Source: Ignavibacteria bacterium
GTDB taxonomy: Bacteria > Bacteroidota > Ignavibacteria > Kapaibacteriales > UBA2268
Direction: 5' to 3'
NCBI GenBank assembly: GCA_026417135.1
Contig: JAOADV010000001.1
Coordinates: forward strand, 248,001-312,000
DNA: 64,000 nucleotides
Under the pieces are notes generated by a model. The model had not been told where the DNA came from. It ran no database searches and saw only the letters and a list, made by a program, of their open reading frames with translations. Positions 1 through 9,199 of this stretch are shown one piece after another (position 1 is the first letter of the stretch; every line of letters starts with the position of its first letter). A program made the position numbers and the translations under genes.

Positions 1-2
1 TA

Positions 3-257
3 GGTTTTGTGGTTGGTGCAACCAATCCCAAAGAATTTAAACATATAAGGTCTTTATCGAGTAATAACTTCATTCTAACCCCAGGTATCGGAACTCAAGG
101 CGGAGAATTAACTAAGATATTAAAAGAAAATGGTAATTGTCCTCTACTTGTCAACGTTTCTCGAGATATTATTTTTGCAGAAGATACAGAAAATTTCGAA
201 GAGTACATTCAAGAAAAGACTAAAACATATTACCAAAAACTTCAAGTAAGCGAATAA
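3..257 (+). CDS. pyrF: Orotidine 5'-phosphate decarboxylase, C-terminal part (cut by window start)
   Basis: This is the end of the enzyme that decarboxylates OMP to UMP, the last step of pyrimidine synthesis. The visible 84 residues carry the conserved VVGAT segment followed by LTPGIGTQGGE, the phosphate-binding end of the TIM barrel in long-form (type 2) OMP decarboxylases. The reading frame is open to the window edge, so the true start lies upstream; a GTG at position 9 is an internal valine codon, not a start. The stop codon overlaps the start of the next gene by one base (TAATG), which suggests translational coupling. The family call is firm; the rest of the protein cannot be judged. Confidence 0.9.
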   Translation, partial: GFVVGATNPKEFKHIRSLSSNNFILTPGIGTQGGELTKILKENGNCPLLVNVSRDIIFAEDTENFEEYIQEKTKTYYQKLQVSE

Positions 258-1246
258 TGAAAGAATCGCCAAAAGAAATTTCATTGCAAAAGAAAGTTTA
301 CAGATTTATTTCAGACCCATCGAAGGTATTTTCCACAACTTCTGGAAAACGACTGCAAATACTTTCTCCCGGTCAACTTAATAGGAATGAAGGTCCAGAT
401 TTCTTAGATACCGCATTATTGTTAAATGGTACTATTTTAATCTGCGATGCTGAATTCCACAGCAAAGCTTCCGACTGGGATTTACATCAGCACTTGCAAA
501 ATCCAAACTATCGCAATGTCGGCTTACATATTGTAATCGAAAATGATAAAAAAATTGATTTCCCTTTCGAAACTTTAGTTATCAAAACCAGCGATTTGAA
601 GGACATAGATTATTCAACAAACGCCGGTTCGTTCGAAGTTATCGAATCCTACGAAGAAATTCAAAATTATGCGCTATTTCGTTTGCTCCGCAAAACTGCC
701 GAAGCAAAAATTATAGTCGAAAATATGAATTTAGAGCAATCGTTCGCAACTCTTATTAAAAATTTTCTCTACAGATATTTCTCCAAGCGCCATCGCCCAA
801 TATATGAAAAAATTGATATAGAAAAATTCGTCAAAGATTTCACCGAATCCGAGATGACTGTTTTCCTAAGAAATATACAAGTGGGTTTAAACTTCAATGT
901 ATCTGAACAAATATTCAAGTTGATGAAGACAAAAATTTCTACCGAAGGTAATCACCTTCGGCGGGAAATAATTTTGAATTGTCTTTTACCCCTATCACTT
1001 GCTATCGCAAACGAAGAGCAAAGAATTTCTTTGTTTGTTTGGTTCTGGTCGACCCCTTCGCTGAACTCTTACGGTGTTTTGAAAAGAAAATTCAAGAATT
1101 TACCTCAAAACTTCCTTTGGCAACAGCAAGGGTTGTTGGAAATTCTTCAGGAGTATGGAAAGAAATCGGCAGGAAATACTCCGAAAAATTTAAAAATTGG
1201 TGAAGTTTTGAACTTTTTCGTAGTTGGCAATCCACCATTTAAATAA
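257..1246 (+). CDS. DUF2851 family protein
   Basis: A 329-residue protein of unknown function. Near the N terminus it shows the DUF2851 pattern: a PGQLNRNEGPDF stretch (about residues 38-49), then an acidic/aromatic segment with CDAEFHSKASDWDLHQH (about 73-89), and an LHIV strand. The family is widespread in Bacteroidota and nearly always annotated as hypothetical. Many relatives are longer (around 400 residues), so this looks like a compact version. The start codon overlaps the pyrF stop by one base. The conserved histidines and acidic residues suggest an enzyme, but no reaction can be inferred. Confidence 0.8.
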   Translation: MKESPKEISLQKKVYRFISDPSKVFSTTSGKRLQILSPGQLNRNEGPDFLDTALLLNGTILICDAEFHSKASDWDLHQHLQNPNYRNVGLHIVIENDKKIDFPFETLVIKTSDLKDIDYSTNAGSFEVIESYEEIQNYALFRLLRKTAEAKIIVENMNLEQSFATLIKNFLYRYFSKRHRPIYEKIDIEKFVKDFTESEMTVFLRNIQVGLNFNVSEQIFKLMKTKISTEGNHLRREIILNCLLPLSLAIANEEQRISLFVWFWSTPSLNSYGVLKRKFKNLPQNFLWQQQGLLEILQEYGKKSAGNTPKNLKIGEVLNFFVVGNPPFK

Positions 1247-1332
1247 GTTATTTTATTTTATAAAGTTTAACAATTTATTTGAAAAAAGTAAATAAAAAAG
1301 AAAAACGGCATAAATTCAAGAATAAACTAAAC

Positions 1333-1341
1333 TTATCCACG
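1333..1341 (+). promoter_or_regulatory. DnaA-box-like site
   Basis: TTATCCACG differs from the consensus DnaA box TTATCCACA only at the last base. It lies about 210 bases before the dnaA start in an AT-rich gap. It is a single site, with no cluster of neighbours visible. Confidence 0.35.
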
Positions 1342-1486
1342 AAATCTAACAAGTTTACATTGGCTTTAATTTAATTCATACTTATGTTTAGAAATATCAA
1401 TAAAAAAAAACAAACAAGTCTTTTTTTGTTAATTTTTAGAAAATTTCGCTTGAAAATTTCAAGAAAAAAATACAATTTAGTTTAAC

Positions 1487-1521
1487 AAGGTAAATCAATA
1501 TCAATATTTTTGATTTACCTT
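1487..1521 (+). promoter_or_regulatory. Perfect 12-base inverted repeat before dnaA
   Basis: AAGGTAAATCAA at 1487-1498 is matched by TTGATTTACCTT at 1510-1521, with an 11-base spacer. There is no T-run after it, so it is not a standard terminator. It ends 16 bases before the dnaA ribosome binding site (GGAGG at 1538-1542). That position suits an operator or an RNA hairpin in the dnaA leader. The symmetry is observed; the function is inferred. Confidence 0.4.
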
Positions 1522-1551
1522 CTTGTGAATTAACTATGGAGGTTGGTCTGA

Positions 1552-2991
1552 ATGAATTCGAACGATTTATTTTCTAACGATTTGATTTTAACTAAAACAA
1601 TAGACGATAAAGAATTTGAAGAACCCAACCAAACATTGCAAAAACGATGGAAGCAATTGCTAAAGTTTGTCAAAAGCAATGTTAGCTCAAGTTCGTTTAG
1701 AACTTGGTTCTTACCTTTAAAACCAATTTCAATAACAAAAACTGAGCTTGTGGTCGAAGTCCCATCTCAGTTTTATTGTGAGTGGTTGGACCAGCATTAC
1801 TATTCATTGCTTCGAACTTGTATCCAAAAGTTTTTTGGGGAAGAGGTAACATTAAAATACCAAGTTGTTGTAGATAATTCGAATTCGGAGAAAATTAATA
1901 TTAAACTACCCAGCCAAAATTCGCAAAAACTTGAACAGATACGAGCAAACTTCATTCAAAAGCTCGAATACGACCCAAACCTCGTAAAACACTTCAATTT
2001 CGAAAACTTCGTTGTAGGCGATAGCAACCAATTCGCTTACTCTTGTTGTCTTGCTGTTGCTAAAAACCCAAAACAAACGAAATATAATCCCTTGATAATC
2101 TACGGAAATACTGGGTTAGGGAAAACACATCTATTGCAGGCTATTGGTAATTATATACTTTTAAATCATACTGATGTTAAAGTTTTGTATTCAACAAGCG
2201 AGAATTTTGCAAATAACTTTATCGAGGCTATTAAAAATAATAATATGAACGATTTTGTAAACCTTTATCGAAATGTCGATGTACTACTTATCGACGATAT
2301 ACAGTTTTTCCAAAACAAGGGGAAAATACAAGACCACTTTTTCCATACATTTAACACTCTTCACCAAGCTGGGAAAAATATTGTATTAACAAGCGATAAA
2401 CCGCCAAAAGATTTAAAGGATATAGATGAGCGTTTAATTAGTAGATTTCAATGGGGATTATTAGCCGATATTCAACCCCCTGAATTGGAAACAAGGATAG
2501 CAATTACAAGGAAAAAAAGTGAGAATGAAGGGATAGAGCTCCCCGACCAAGTCATAGAATATATTGCACAAAACATAACTTCTAACGTTCGCGAAATTGA
2601 AGGAGTAATCGTTAGTCTTATAGCACAAGTTGCATTCAGCAAAAAGAAACCGACTGTTGAACTTGTCCGTGAAATTCTTCGCTCGAAACACATCAAAACC
2701 CCAAGAATTATTACCATTGATAAGATAAAAAATGCCGTCGCAAATTATTACAACCTAAATCCACAGGAATTGGAATCCAAATCCAGAAGAAAAGAAGTTA
2801 CTATTCCACGCCAGTTAGCTATGTATATTGCCAAAGAATTTACCAACATTACACTACAAAGGATTGGAAAAAACTTCGGTGGAAGAGACCACACCACTGT
2901 ACTTTATGCGATAAATACAATCGAGAGAAATTTACTTGTCGACGAGCGGTTAAAAGCTGCATACGAGTATATTGTAAAAAAACTTATCTGA
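1552..2991 (+). CDS. dnaA: Chromosomal replication initiator protein DnaA
   Basis: Starts chromosome replication by binding DnaA boxes and melting the origin. The 479-residue protein has the full domain order: domain I (about 30-105), a short linker, an AAA+ ATPase with Walker A GNTGLGKTH (185-193) and Walker B LLIDDI (245-250), and the C-terminal DNA-binding domain with the DnaA signature GGRDHTTV (443-450). The start is supported by a strong Shine-Dalgarno sequence, GGAGG at 1538-1542, nine bases before the ATG. The next gene begins five bases after the stop, so the two are probably cotranscribed. Confidence 0.98.
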   Translation: MNSNDLFSNDLILTKTIDDKEFEEPNQTLQKRWKQLLKFVKSNVSSSSFRTWFLPLKPISITKTELVVEVPSQFYCEWLDQHYYSLLRTCIQKFFGEEVTLKYQVVVDNSNSEKINIKLPSQNSQKLEQIRANFIQKLEYDPNLVKHFNFENFVVGDSNQFAYSCCLAVAKNPKQTKYNPLIIYGNTGLGKTHLLQAIGNYILLNHTDVKVLYSTSENFANNFIEAIKNNNMNDFVNLYRNVDVLLIDDIQFFQNKGKIQDHFFHTFNTLHQAGKNIVLTSDKPPKDLKDIDERLISRFQWGLLADIQPPELETRIAITRKKSENEGIELPDQVIEYIAQNITSNVREIEGVIVSLIAQVAFSKKKPTVELVREILRSKHIKTPRIITIDKIKNAVANYYNLNPQELESKSRRKEVTIPRQLAMYIAKEFTNITLQRIGKNFGGRDHTTVLYAINTIERNLLVDERLKAAYEYIVKKLI

Positions 2992-2996
2992 CCCTT

Positions 2997-3866
2997 TTGA
3001 AAAAAATTAACATCATACGCGAAGTAAGAAAAACCTTCTTTTTAATTTTAGGTATTCTTTCTGCTACCTTTGGGTTAAAATCCTTTCTTTTGCCAAATAA
3101 ATTTATCGATGGTGGCGTAACGGGTGTATCAATGTTAAGCTCTATTCTTTTGGAATTACCACTTCCATATTTCATCATCATTTTCAACGTTCCTTTTTTG
3201 CTACTTGCTTTTTTCAACCTATCGCGAGAACTCGCCCTACGAGCCATTCTTGGTATTATTGGTTTATCTATTTCCTTATTTTTTATTCCATTTCCCGTCC
3301 TTACCTACGACAAGCTTTTGGTTGCTGTTTTCGGTGGTGTCTTTCTTGGGGCTGGGATTGGATTTGCAATTCGTGGTGGCGGAGTTATCGACGGCACCGA
3401 AATTCTTGCTGTTTTTCTAAGTAGGAAAATACATACAACCGTTGGAGATATAATTTTGGTTGTTAATGTTATTATTTTTTCGTTTGTTGCTATTCTTTTA
3501 GGCGTCGAAATTGCTTTCTACTCCATACTTACATATTTATCTGCATCTAAAACAACTGACTTCATTATCGAAGGAATCGAAGAATATATTGCGGTTATTA
3601 TAGTTTCCGAAAAAACTGAAGAAATCCGAAAAGCTATCATTTTCGATTTAGGTCGCGGAGCCACAATCTTCAAAGGTCGAAAAGGTTTTCAAACAGATTC
3701 TTTTTCATCTGACACTGATATTATCTACACGGTCTTAACACGGTTAGAACTTCCTCGACTCACATTAGAAATTAACAGAATTGACCCCAAAGCCTTCATT
3801 GTAATGCATAAAGTCAAAGACATAATTGGTGGTTACGTAAAAAAGCGGCCCCAAAAAATAGTTTAA
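2997..3866 (+). CDS. YitT family membrane protein
   Basis: A 289-residue integral membrane protein of unknown transport or signalling role. It has about five hydrophobic helices in the first 190 residues, including the YitT-type segments FIDGGVTGVSML (about 37-48) and a glycine-rich AIRGGGVIDGTEILA. A C-terminal DUF2179 cytosolic domain follows (about 200-280), with IYTVLTRLELPRL. The best start is TTG, five bases after the dnaA stop; no ATG is available before residue 46, which would remove the first helix. It lies between dnaA and an MFS gene on the same strand. Confidence 0.85.
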   Translation: MKKINIIREVRKTFFLILGILSATFGLKSFLLPNKFIDGGVTGVSMLSSILLELPLPYFIIIFNVPFLLLAFFNLSRELALRAILGIIGLSISLFFIPFPVLTYDKLLVAVFGGVFLGAGIGFAIRGGGVIDGTEILAVFLSRKIHTTVGDIILVVNVIIFSFVAILLGVEIAFYSILTYLSASKTTDFIIEGIEEYIAVIIVSEKTEEIRKAIIFDLGRGATIFKGRKGFQTDSFSSDTDIIYTVLTRLELPRLTLEINRIDPKAFIVMHKVKDIIGGYVKKRPQKIV

Positions 3867-3881
3867 CAAAAACCTGTTTCT

Positions 3882-5267
3882 ATGACAATTCCAACCAAAA
3901 CGAAAAACACGGTTTTATTTGTCTCGGTAATAACTGCATTTTTAACGGCATTTTTGGGAAGCTCAGTTAATGTTGCTTTGCCATCGATTGAAAAGGAGTT
4001 TAAAATCGATGCTGTAACTATAGCTTGGATTTCTACTTCCTATTTGCTTGCAACAGCATCGCTACTTCTACCTTTCGGAAGACTTTCCGATATTTTAGGA
4101 AGAAAGAAAACATTTGTAGCTGGATTATTTTTTTATACTATTTTTTCTTTCCTTTCCGTTTTTGCAGCAAACGAAATTTGGCTAATAATTTTGCGAGCTC
4201 TCCAAGGAGTTGGTTCAAGTATGATTTTCGCCACAAGTACCGCTATTATCATTTCTGTATTTCCTTTTGGGGAAAGAGGCAAAGCTATGGGCTATTCCGT
4301 TACAGCAGTCTACTTGGGTCTCTCGTTAGGACCATTGATTGGTGGCTTTCTAACCCAAGCACTTGGTTGGAGAAGTATTTTCTATTTAAATGTCCCTTTT
4401 GGCATATTCGCAATAATACTTGTTTCGTTGAGGCTTAAAACCGAATGGGCAGATTCGAAAGGCGAAAAGTTCGACCTTACTGGTTCAATAATATATTCAC
4501 TTGCTTTGCTCTTGTTAATGTTGGGTTTAACTAATATTCAGACTTTAAATGCAAAATTTGCCGTTCTGTTGGGCTTTTTTTTGCTTTTGCTTTTTGTACT
4601 CTACGAAAGGAAAGCAAACTATCCTATTCTCAATTTAGAACTTTTTTCCCAAAACCCAGTATTCTCTTTTTCCAATATATCGGCATTAATTATTTATAGT
4701 TCAACACTTTCAGTCTCTTTTTTGTTGAGTCTCTATCTCCAATATATTAAGGGATTGGACCCAAAACAAGCTGGTTTTATATTATCGATACAACCAATAG
4801 TTCAAGCATCATTATCATCATTTGCTGGAAAACTTTCCGACAGAATCGAAGCCAGAATTGTTGCATCCTTTGGTATGCTACTGTGTTCAATAGGGCTATT
4901 CTTTCTTTCTTTTATCAATTTTCATACACCTTTGTATTATATTTTCATTTCTCAAACTATTTTAGGAATTGGTTTCGCATTTTTTTCTTCACCAAATACC
5001 AACGCAATTATGAACTCAGTAGATAAAAAATTCTATGGAGTTGCTTCTGCAATGGGGGGAACAATGCGGCTCGTTGGACAGACATTGGGCTTAGGTTTTA
5101 CCACGATGTTTTTCTCTATTTACTTGGGTCATAATGAAATAACTCCTAAAATATATCCTACCTTCGTTTCAATCGTTCAACATTTACTTATAGGATATGC
5201 TTTGCTCTGTTTTTCTGGAATATTTGCATCACTTGTAAAAGGGAGTGTCAACCAAAAAAGCATTTGA
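3882..5267 (+). CDS. MFS drug-efflux-type transporter (DHA2/EmrB-QacA-like)
   Basis: A 461-residue major facilitator protein, hydrophobic throughout. It has the loop 2-3 motif GRLSDILGRKK (about 67-77) and the antiporter motif region LGLSLGPLIGGFL around helix 5, followed by GWRSIFYLNVPFG, which is typical of the 14-helix DHA2 multidrug exporters. It probably exports small toxic compounds or metabolites using the proton gradient; the substrate cannot be read from sequence. It follows the YitT gene by 15 bases, so it may share its transcript. No adjacent regulator or membrane-fusion partner is present. Confidence 0.85.
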   Translation: MTIPTKTKNTVLFVSVITAFLTAFLGSSVNVALPSIEKEFKIDAVTIAWISTSYLLATASLLLPFGRLSDILGRKKTFVAGLFFYTIFSFLSVFAANEIWLIILRALQGVGSSMIFATSTAIIISVFPFGERGKAMGYSVTAVYLGLSLGPLIGGFLTQALGWRSIFYLNVPFGIFAIILVSLRLKTEWADSKGEKFDLTGSIIYSLALLLLMLGLTNIQTLNAKFAVLLGFFLLLLFVLYERKANYPILNLELFSQNPVFSFSNISALIIYSSTLSVSFLLSLYLQYIKGLDPKQAGFILSIQPIVQASLSSFAGKLSDRIEARIVASFGMLLCSIGLFFLSFINFHTPLYYIFISQTILGIGFAFFSSPNTNAIMNSVDKKFYGVASAMGGTMRLVGQTLGLGFTTMFFSIYLGHNEITPKIYPTFVSIVQHLLIGYALLCFSGIFASLVKGSVNQKSI

Positions 5268-5378
5268 AGATATCATAAAGAATAAATAAAGTTCACGAAC
5301 AATAGAACTAAGGAAACAAGTAAATAGAAATGTTTTTTGGGAGTAAGATTATCAAAAATCGGAACTTTGTAAAAAAAG

Positions 5379-5462
5379 TGCCCGGAACAGGAATTGAACC
5401 TGCACGGCTTTCCAGCCACTGCGCCCTGAACGCAGCGCGTCTACCAGTTCCGCCATCCGGGC
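5379..5462 (-). tRNA. tRNA-Leu (CAG)
   Basis: On the minus strand an 84-base cloverleaf is visible: acceptor GCCCGGA/TCCGGGC, an anticodon stem CTGCG/CGCAG around the loop TTCAGGG (anticodon CAG), a variable arm, a GTTCAATTC T-loop and discriminator A. CCA is not encoded. A run of seven T follows the 3' end, which could help terminate transcription. It lies seven bases from tRNA-Ser, so the two are likely transcribed together. Confidence 0.95.
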
Positions 5463-5468
5463 TTGTCG

Positions 5469-5555
5469 CGGAGAGTGAGGGATTCGAACCCCCGGAAGGA
5501 AAACTCCTTCAACGGTTTTCGAGACCGCCCCGTTCAGCCACTCCGGCAACTCTCC
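5469..5555 (-). tRNA. tRNA-Ser (CGA)
   Basis: Minus-strand 87-base cloverleaf with acceptor GGAGAGT/ACTCTCC, anticodon loop CTCGAAA (anticodon CGA), a long variable arm with a GGAG/CTCC-type stem as expected for serine tRNAs, a GTTCGAATC T-arm and discriminator G. CCA is not encoded. It is directly upstream of tRNA-Leu. Confidence 0.95.
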
Positions 5556-5604
5556 ATTTAAACAAGACGAAACTTTAAATTACAAATTTACGATTTCGGC
5601 ACTT

Positions 5605-8600
5605 TTATTTTATTACAACAATCCGATGAATTTCTTTGGTAAATTTCGAATTAAATTCAAACAAGTATGTACCAGACGTTAAATCTTTTAAATCGAAGTA
5701 ATACTGCTTCTGCCCAGAAATTAATTCGAAACGTTTGAGCTCTGTCCCAAGCAAATCACGTACAACTATTTCACCAACTAAATCATCTTCGACCAATAAG
5801 AACAAATATTCACTTGTCGGATTTGGATAAAAGTGGATATGTGCTTTACTTTCTTCGACCGAACTTATTGCATAGTATGGGTCTGATATCTCACTTGTAC
5901 AACCGGGAGCAGTTGTAACTTGGACGGTATAGTATCCAGTCCAAAGTGGTAAAATTCTATTGCTTGTATCACCATAAAGTATTTTTCCATTAAAATACCA
6001 TTGATTTCCGTAGGGAGCACTTGAGTACAAGAATCCGAGACTATCGGTAATTACTGGCTTGGTCGGCTTTCGAAGAATTCTGACAACTTTCTCAATAGAA
6101 TCTTTGAATGTGCTTCCAGTTACCCATTGTACCAACTTTATCCTGCCAGTTCCCGAAGAACCCCATCTTACCCATACTCGGCGGTTTTGAGAAGAGCCAG
6201 AAATTGTTCCACCTTGAACTTTCCACTGTGAATTTGCACCAAGATTAGAAATAGCCTCGAAGAAAGTTTCATTGTTCTCGCAAACTATAGTGTCGCCAGC
6301 CATAGCAGCATATTCGAATATCCTTACAATAAGCTCTGTCGAATCGAAACATCCTTCTGGAGTTACTTGGACTAATTTAACTTTTCCTATTCCGGGTTCA
6401 GCCCAACCTACCGTAACTGTATCTCCTTTACTACTGCCTATAATTCGTCCTTTTGTTACAGACCAGTTGTTAACTACTTGTGGATTAGCTCTTTTAGTTA
6501 TATATTTTACCACTTCTTCTTTCATCGCTTCCTTTTTTCCAGAAATGGTTGGATTAGGTTTGGAATAAATTTCAACTGTTAATCTTACCGAATCCACGCA
6601 ACCAAATTCATTAACACGTTTTAATATAATGACCCCAGGCGAAGTGTTGCCCCATCTTATCAAAGCTATATTGTTCAATGGCTTACTTTCGACAACTCCA
6701 TTTCGGACGGTCCAGTAATTTTTAATGTTAACAGAATCACTTGTTGAATAAATAAATGTCTGACCAGAACAAACACGACGAGGTCCGGTTAAAATTTTCC
6801 CAGGTAATCTTGAAATATGTACAATCAACTTTGCTGAATCAAGACAGTTAAATTGATTGACAGCAGTTAAAATTATATGACCAGTTTTAACCGTATCCCA
6901 GCGAATAATAATGGTATCGGAAGTGGGATTATTCAAGATAGAACCACCTTCGACTCGCCAGAAATAGCCGTGATTTAGTTCTGTTTTAGCCCAAACTCTT
7001 TGAATCTGAGCACTACAAACAACCGAATCGCCAACAATAACTGGCTTTGGCAAAGAATGAATGCTAATATTAAAGCCATTATCCGCAGAGACAATCTTGG
7101 GATTTGTCGATACGACACGCATCCTGTAAAAGTTACTTGCTGGGATATTTGTTGGCACGTAACATAAAATAGGAACTCTTCGAATTGCAATTGCCGAGCC
7201 AATTACAAGCGGACGCGAAAAATTACCTGCTGAATCACTTAACTCAATATTGAATCGATTTCCAGGTTTAAAATCGTAAAAAGAATAAAACTCAACCGAA
7301 ACTGTGTTGCCCACGCAGATTGAAGTCGGAACACTTTTCATCCTTAGCTCGGGCTTTATAGTATCTTGATTGAAAACATATAAACCATAGCGAGTGGCAA
7401 TCCACTTATTATTGGAAATATCGACAAACACAGATTGGAAATCATTTGTATAAAATGGAGAGTTTTTTTCATTATATACATACATATTCGTATCACGAAT
7501 ATGAACAATCCCAGCGTTCCGTGTAGTTATCCAAGGGAAACCCAATTTGTCGAAAGTAATATCTAAAACGGTTAAATCTGGAAATCCAGTTGTAGGAGTG
7601 TGGGAAACCCAAACGGTATCGAAAGTAAAAAGACCTTGAAATGCTGTCCCAACATAAAGTTTACCAAATTTATCTTCACCTATCGAAGTAACAAATAAAC
7701 CAAACAATGGAGAGTTGAAAGCATCGTAGAACCAAATATTGTTCTCTTCGATTACAGCAACGCCATTATTTCCAAGCCCAACGTAGATTCTCCCCCTATC
7801 AGATTTAGCAAGAGCCGAAACAACCCGAGAAAACCTTCCAACAAAAATTGTATCGTAGCGAATCCAATTTCCATCCTTTAGTAGGACAAGACCAGAGTCC
7901 GTCCCTATCCACATATTGTTATCCACACTCAAAAGATGAGTAACGCGATTACTTGGTAACCCAGAAAGTCCATAATAGTAACTTGACCAACTATTCCTAT
8001 CTCTGATAAACAAGCCAGAATCGGTTGCAACCCAAACCCTATTTTGATTATCAACCTCGATGGCGTTTATTTGCTTACGCAAAGGAGAATTTCTGGTATT
8101 AAAAACATTCCAATTTGCACCATCATAAGAAACGAGCTCGTAAGGAGTAGATATCCATTTTACTAAATCCTGACCTTCGTTTACTTCTTTGACAAAATTC
8201 GTAGGTAAAAGAGAATTCATAAAATCAACTTTAAGAAATATCGTATCCCTTACAACTGTGACTTTGTTCCTTGTCCCAATTAACCTCAACCTATTAGGTG
8301 CGATATAAATTGTATTGATGTAATTATCGCTCAAATTTGAATTCGAGGTGTTAAAGACTGTCCATCCACGCGGAGATATGAAAACCAATCCATTACTAGT
8401 TCCAATCCACTTATTTTGAGTTCCTTCGAATGCAAAACTTGTAATGGTATTACTTGGCAATAATGAGCTACTGGTATCATACACAATGAAATCGTTGCCA
8501 ACCCAGTTAACCAGTCCGCCTTGCAAAGTTCCTATCCATCTTGAATTATTAATAGGGTCGAATTCTATAAAAGTTATGTGGTCGTCGGGCAAATCAGAAT

Positions 8601-9198
8601 TGCTTGAATTCCAAACATACCATTGATTTCGGTCGTACATAGAAAGACCATTTGGAGTAGCAACCCAAACATTGCCAAAAACATCAATCTTTACATAGTT
8701 AATATAATTGCTGGGTAAACCAGAGTTGCTTATGTCGTAGATTGTCCAGGTATTGTCGTTATAGAAAACAAGACCGTTGTCAGTTGCAATCCATTTTGAA
8801 CCAGAAGCGTCGATGGTAATATCATTAATAACATTAGAAGGTAAATCGGAATTAGAGGTATCGAAAACAACAATTTGATTAGAACGAAAGCGAATAAGTC
8901 CGCGGTCTGTTCCTATCCAAATAGTGTCGGGGGAAAACCTTTTAATGAAACGGATATTGTGGCTGGGAATCGGACTTACAATTTTTTGAAAAAAACCAAC
9001 ATATTTGAACGAATCTAAATCGAATGCTCCAATACCAGCTTCCCTCGAACCGAAAAGAAATATCGAACTTCCAAAAACTGGGCAAATACTTGTAATATCA
9101 TTTCCATTAAAATAAAAACGATATTTCGGATTAGGTTGCGAAAAAGTAATGTAAAAGGTTGAAAATGCAAGCGAAAGAAATATCAAGATATTTTTCAT
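5605..9198 (-). CDS. Secreted two-component-regulator-type beta-propeller protein with T9SS sorting domain
   Basis: A 1197-residue protein exported through Sec (signal peptide about 1-21, ending TFSQ) and then probably the type IX secretion system. Residues about 22-610 hold a dozen or more Reg_prop repeats of about 40 residues (forms such as WIGTDRGL, WIATDNGL, WVATPNGL with SNSDLPSN linkers), enough for two seven-bladed propellers. About 660-1080 holds several PKD/Ig-like repeats with GCxDS and VRWG motifs. The C terminus (from about 1110) is a T9SS type A domain with FYPNPTSEYL. Such propellers usually sense ligands in hybrid histidine kinases, but no kinase is attached here. It is the last gene of the ricT-actD-actE cluster, one base after actE. 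Its ligand is unknown. Confidence 0.88.
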   Translation of the reverse strand: MKNILIFLSLAFSTFYITFSQPNPKYRFYFNGNDITSICPVFGSSIFLFGSREAGIGAFDLDSFKYVGFFQKIVSPIPSHNIRFIKRFSPDTIWIGTDRGLIRFRSNQIVVFDTSNSDLPSNVINDITIDASGSKWIATDNGLVFYNDNTWTIYDISNSGLPSNYINYVKIDVFGNVWVATPNGLSMYDRNQWYVWNSSNSDLPDDHITFIEFDPINNSRWIGTLQGGLVNWVGNDFIVYDTSSSLLPSNTITSFAFEGTQNKWIGTSNGLVFISPRGWTVFNTSNSNLSDNYINTIYIAPNRLRLIGTRNKVTVVRDTIFLKVDFMNSLLPTNFVKEVNEGQDLVKWISTPYELVSYDGANWNVFNTRNSPLRKQINAIEVDNQNRVWVATDSGLFIRDRNSWSSYYYGLSGLPSNRVTHLLSVDNNMWIGTDSGLVLLKDGNWIRYDTIFVGRFSRVVSALAKSDRGRIYVGLGNNGVAVIEENNIWFYDAFNSPLFGLFVTSIGEDKFGKLYVGTAFQGLFTFDTVWVSHTPTTGFPDLTVLDITFDKLGFPWITTRNAGIVHIRDTNMYVYNEKNSPFYTNDFQSVFVDISNNKWIATRYGLYVFNQDTIKPELRMKSVPTSICVGNTVSVEFYSFYDFKPGNRFNIELSDSAGNFSRPLVIGSAIAIRRVPILCYVPTNIPASNFYRMRVVSTNPKIVSADNGFNISIHSLPKPVIVGDSVVCSAQIQRVWAKTELNHGYFWRVEGGSILNNPTSDTIIIRWDTVKTGHIILTAVNQFNCLDSAKLIVHISRLPGKILTGPRRVCSGQTFIYSTSDSVNIKNYWTVRNGVVESKPLNNIALIRWGNTSPGVIILKRVNEFGCVDSVRLTVEIYSKPNPTISGKKEAMKEEVVKYITKRANPQVVNNWSVTKGRIIGSSKGDTVTVGWAEPGIGKVKLVQVTPEGCFDSTELIVRIFEYAAMAGDTIVCENNETFFEAISNLGANSQWKVQGGTISGSSQNRRVWVRWGSSGTGRIKLVQWVTGSTFKDSIEKVVRILRKPTKPVITDSLGFLYSSAPYGNQWYFNGKILYGDTSNRILPLWTGYYTVQVTTAPGCTSEISDPYYAISSVEESKAHIHFYPNPTSEYLFLLVEDDLVGEIVVRDLLGTELKRFELISGQKQYYFDLKDLTSGTYLFEFNSKFTKEIHRIVVIK

Positions 9199-9199
9199 A

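Larger units (their letters stand above)
1247..1551. other. AT-rich gap upstream of dnaA, candidate replication-origin region
   Basis: The 305-base gap holds no credible gene. It is rich in A and T runs. It contains one DnaA-box-like site (1333-1341), a CTTGAAA/TTTCAAG inverted repeat at 1449-1463, and a perfect 12-base inverted repeat at 1487-1521. Origins often lie beside dnaA, so this is a reasonable oriC candidate. Only one DnaA box is visible, so the gap may simply be the dnaA promoter region. Confidence 0.35.

Noticed and set aside
2997-3420. Short frames on both strands overlapping the YitT gene
   Set aside because: They are shadows of the YitT reading frame; the membrane helices and DUF2179 domain support only that frame.
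5330-5578. Open frames on both strands across the two tRNAs
   Set aside because: These are translations of tRNA-Leu and tRNA-Ser; the sequences fold into clear cloverleafs.
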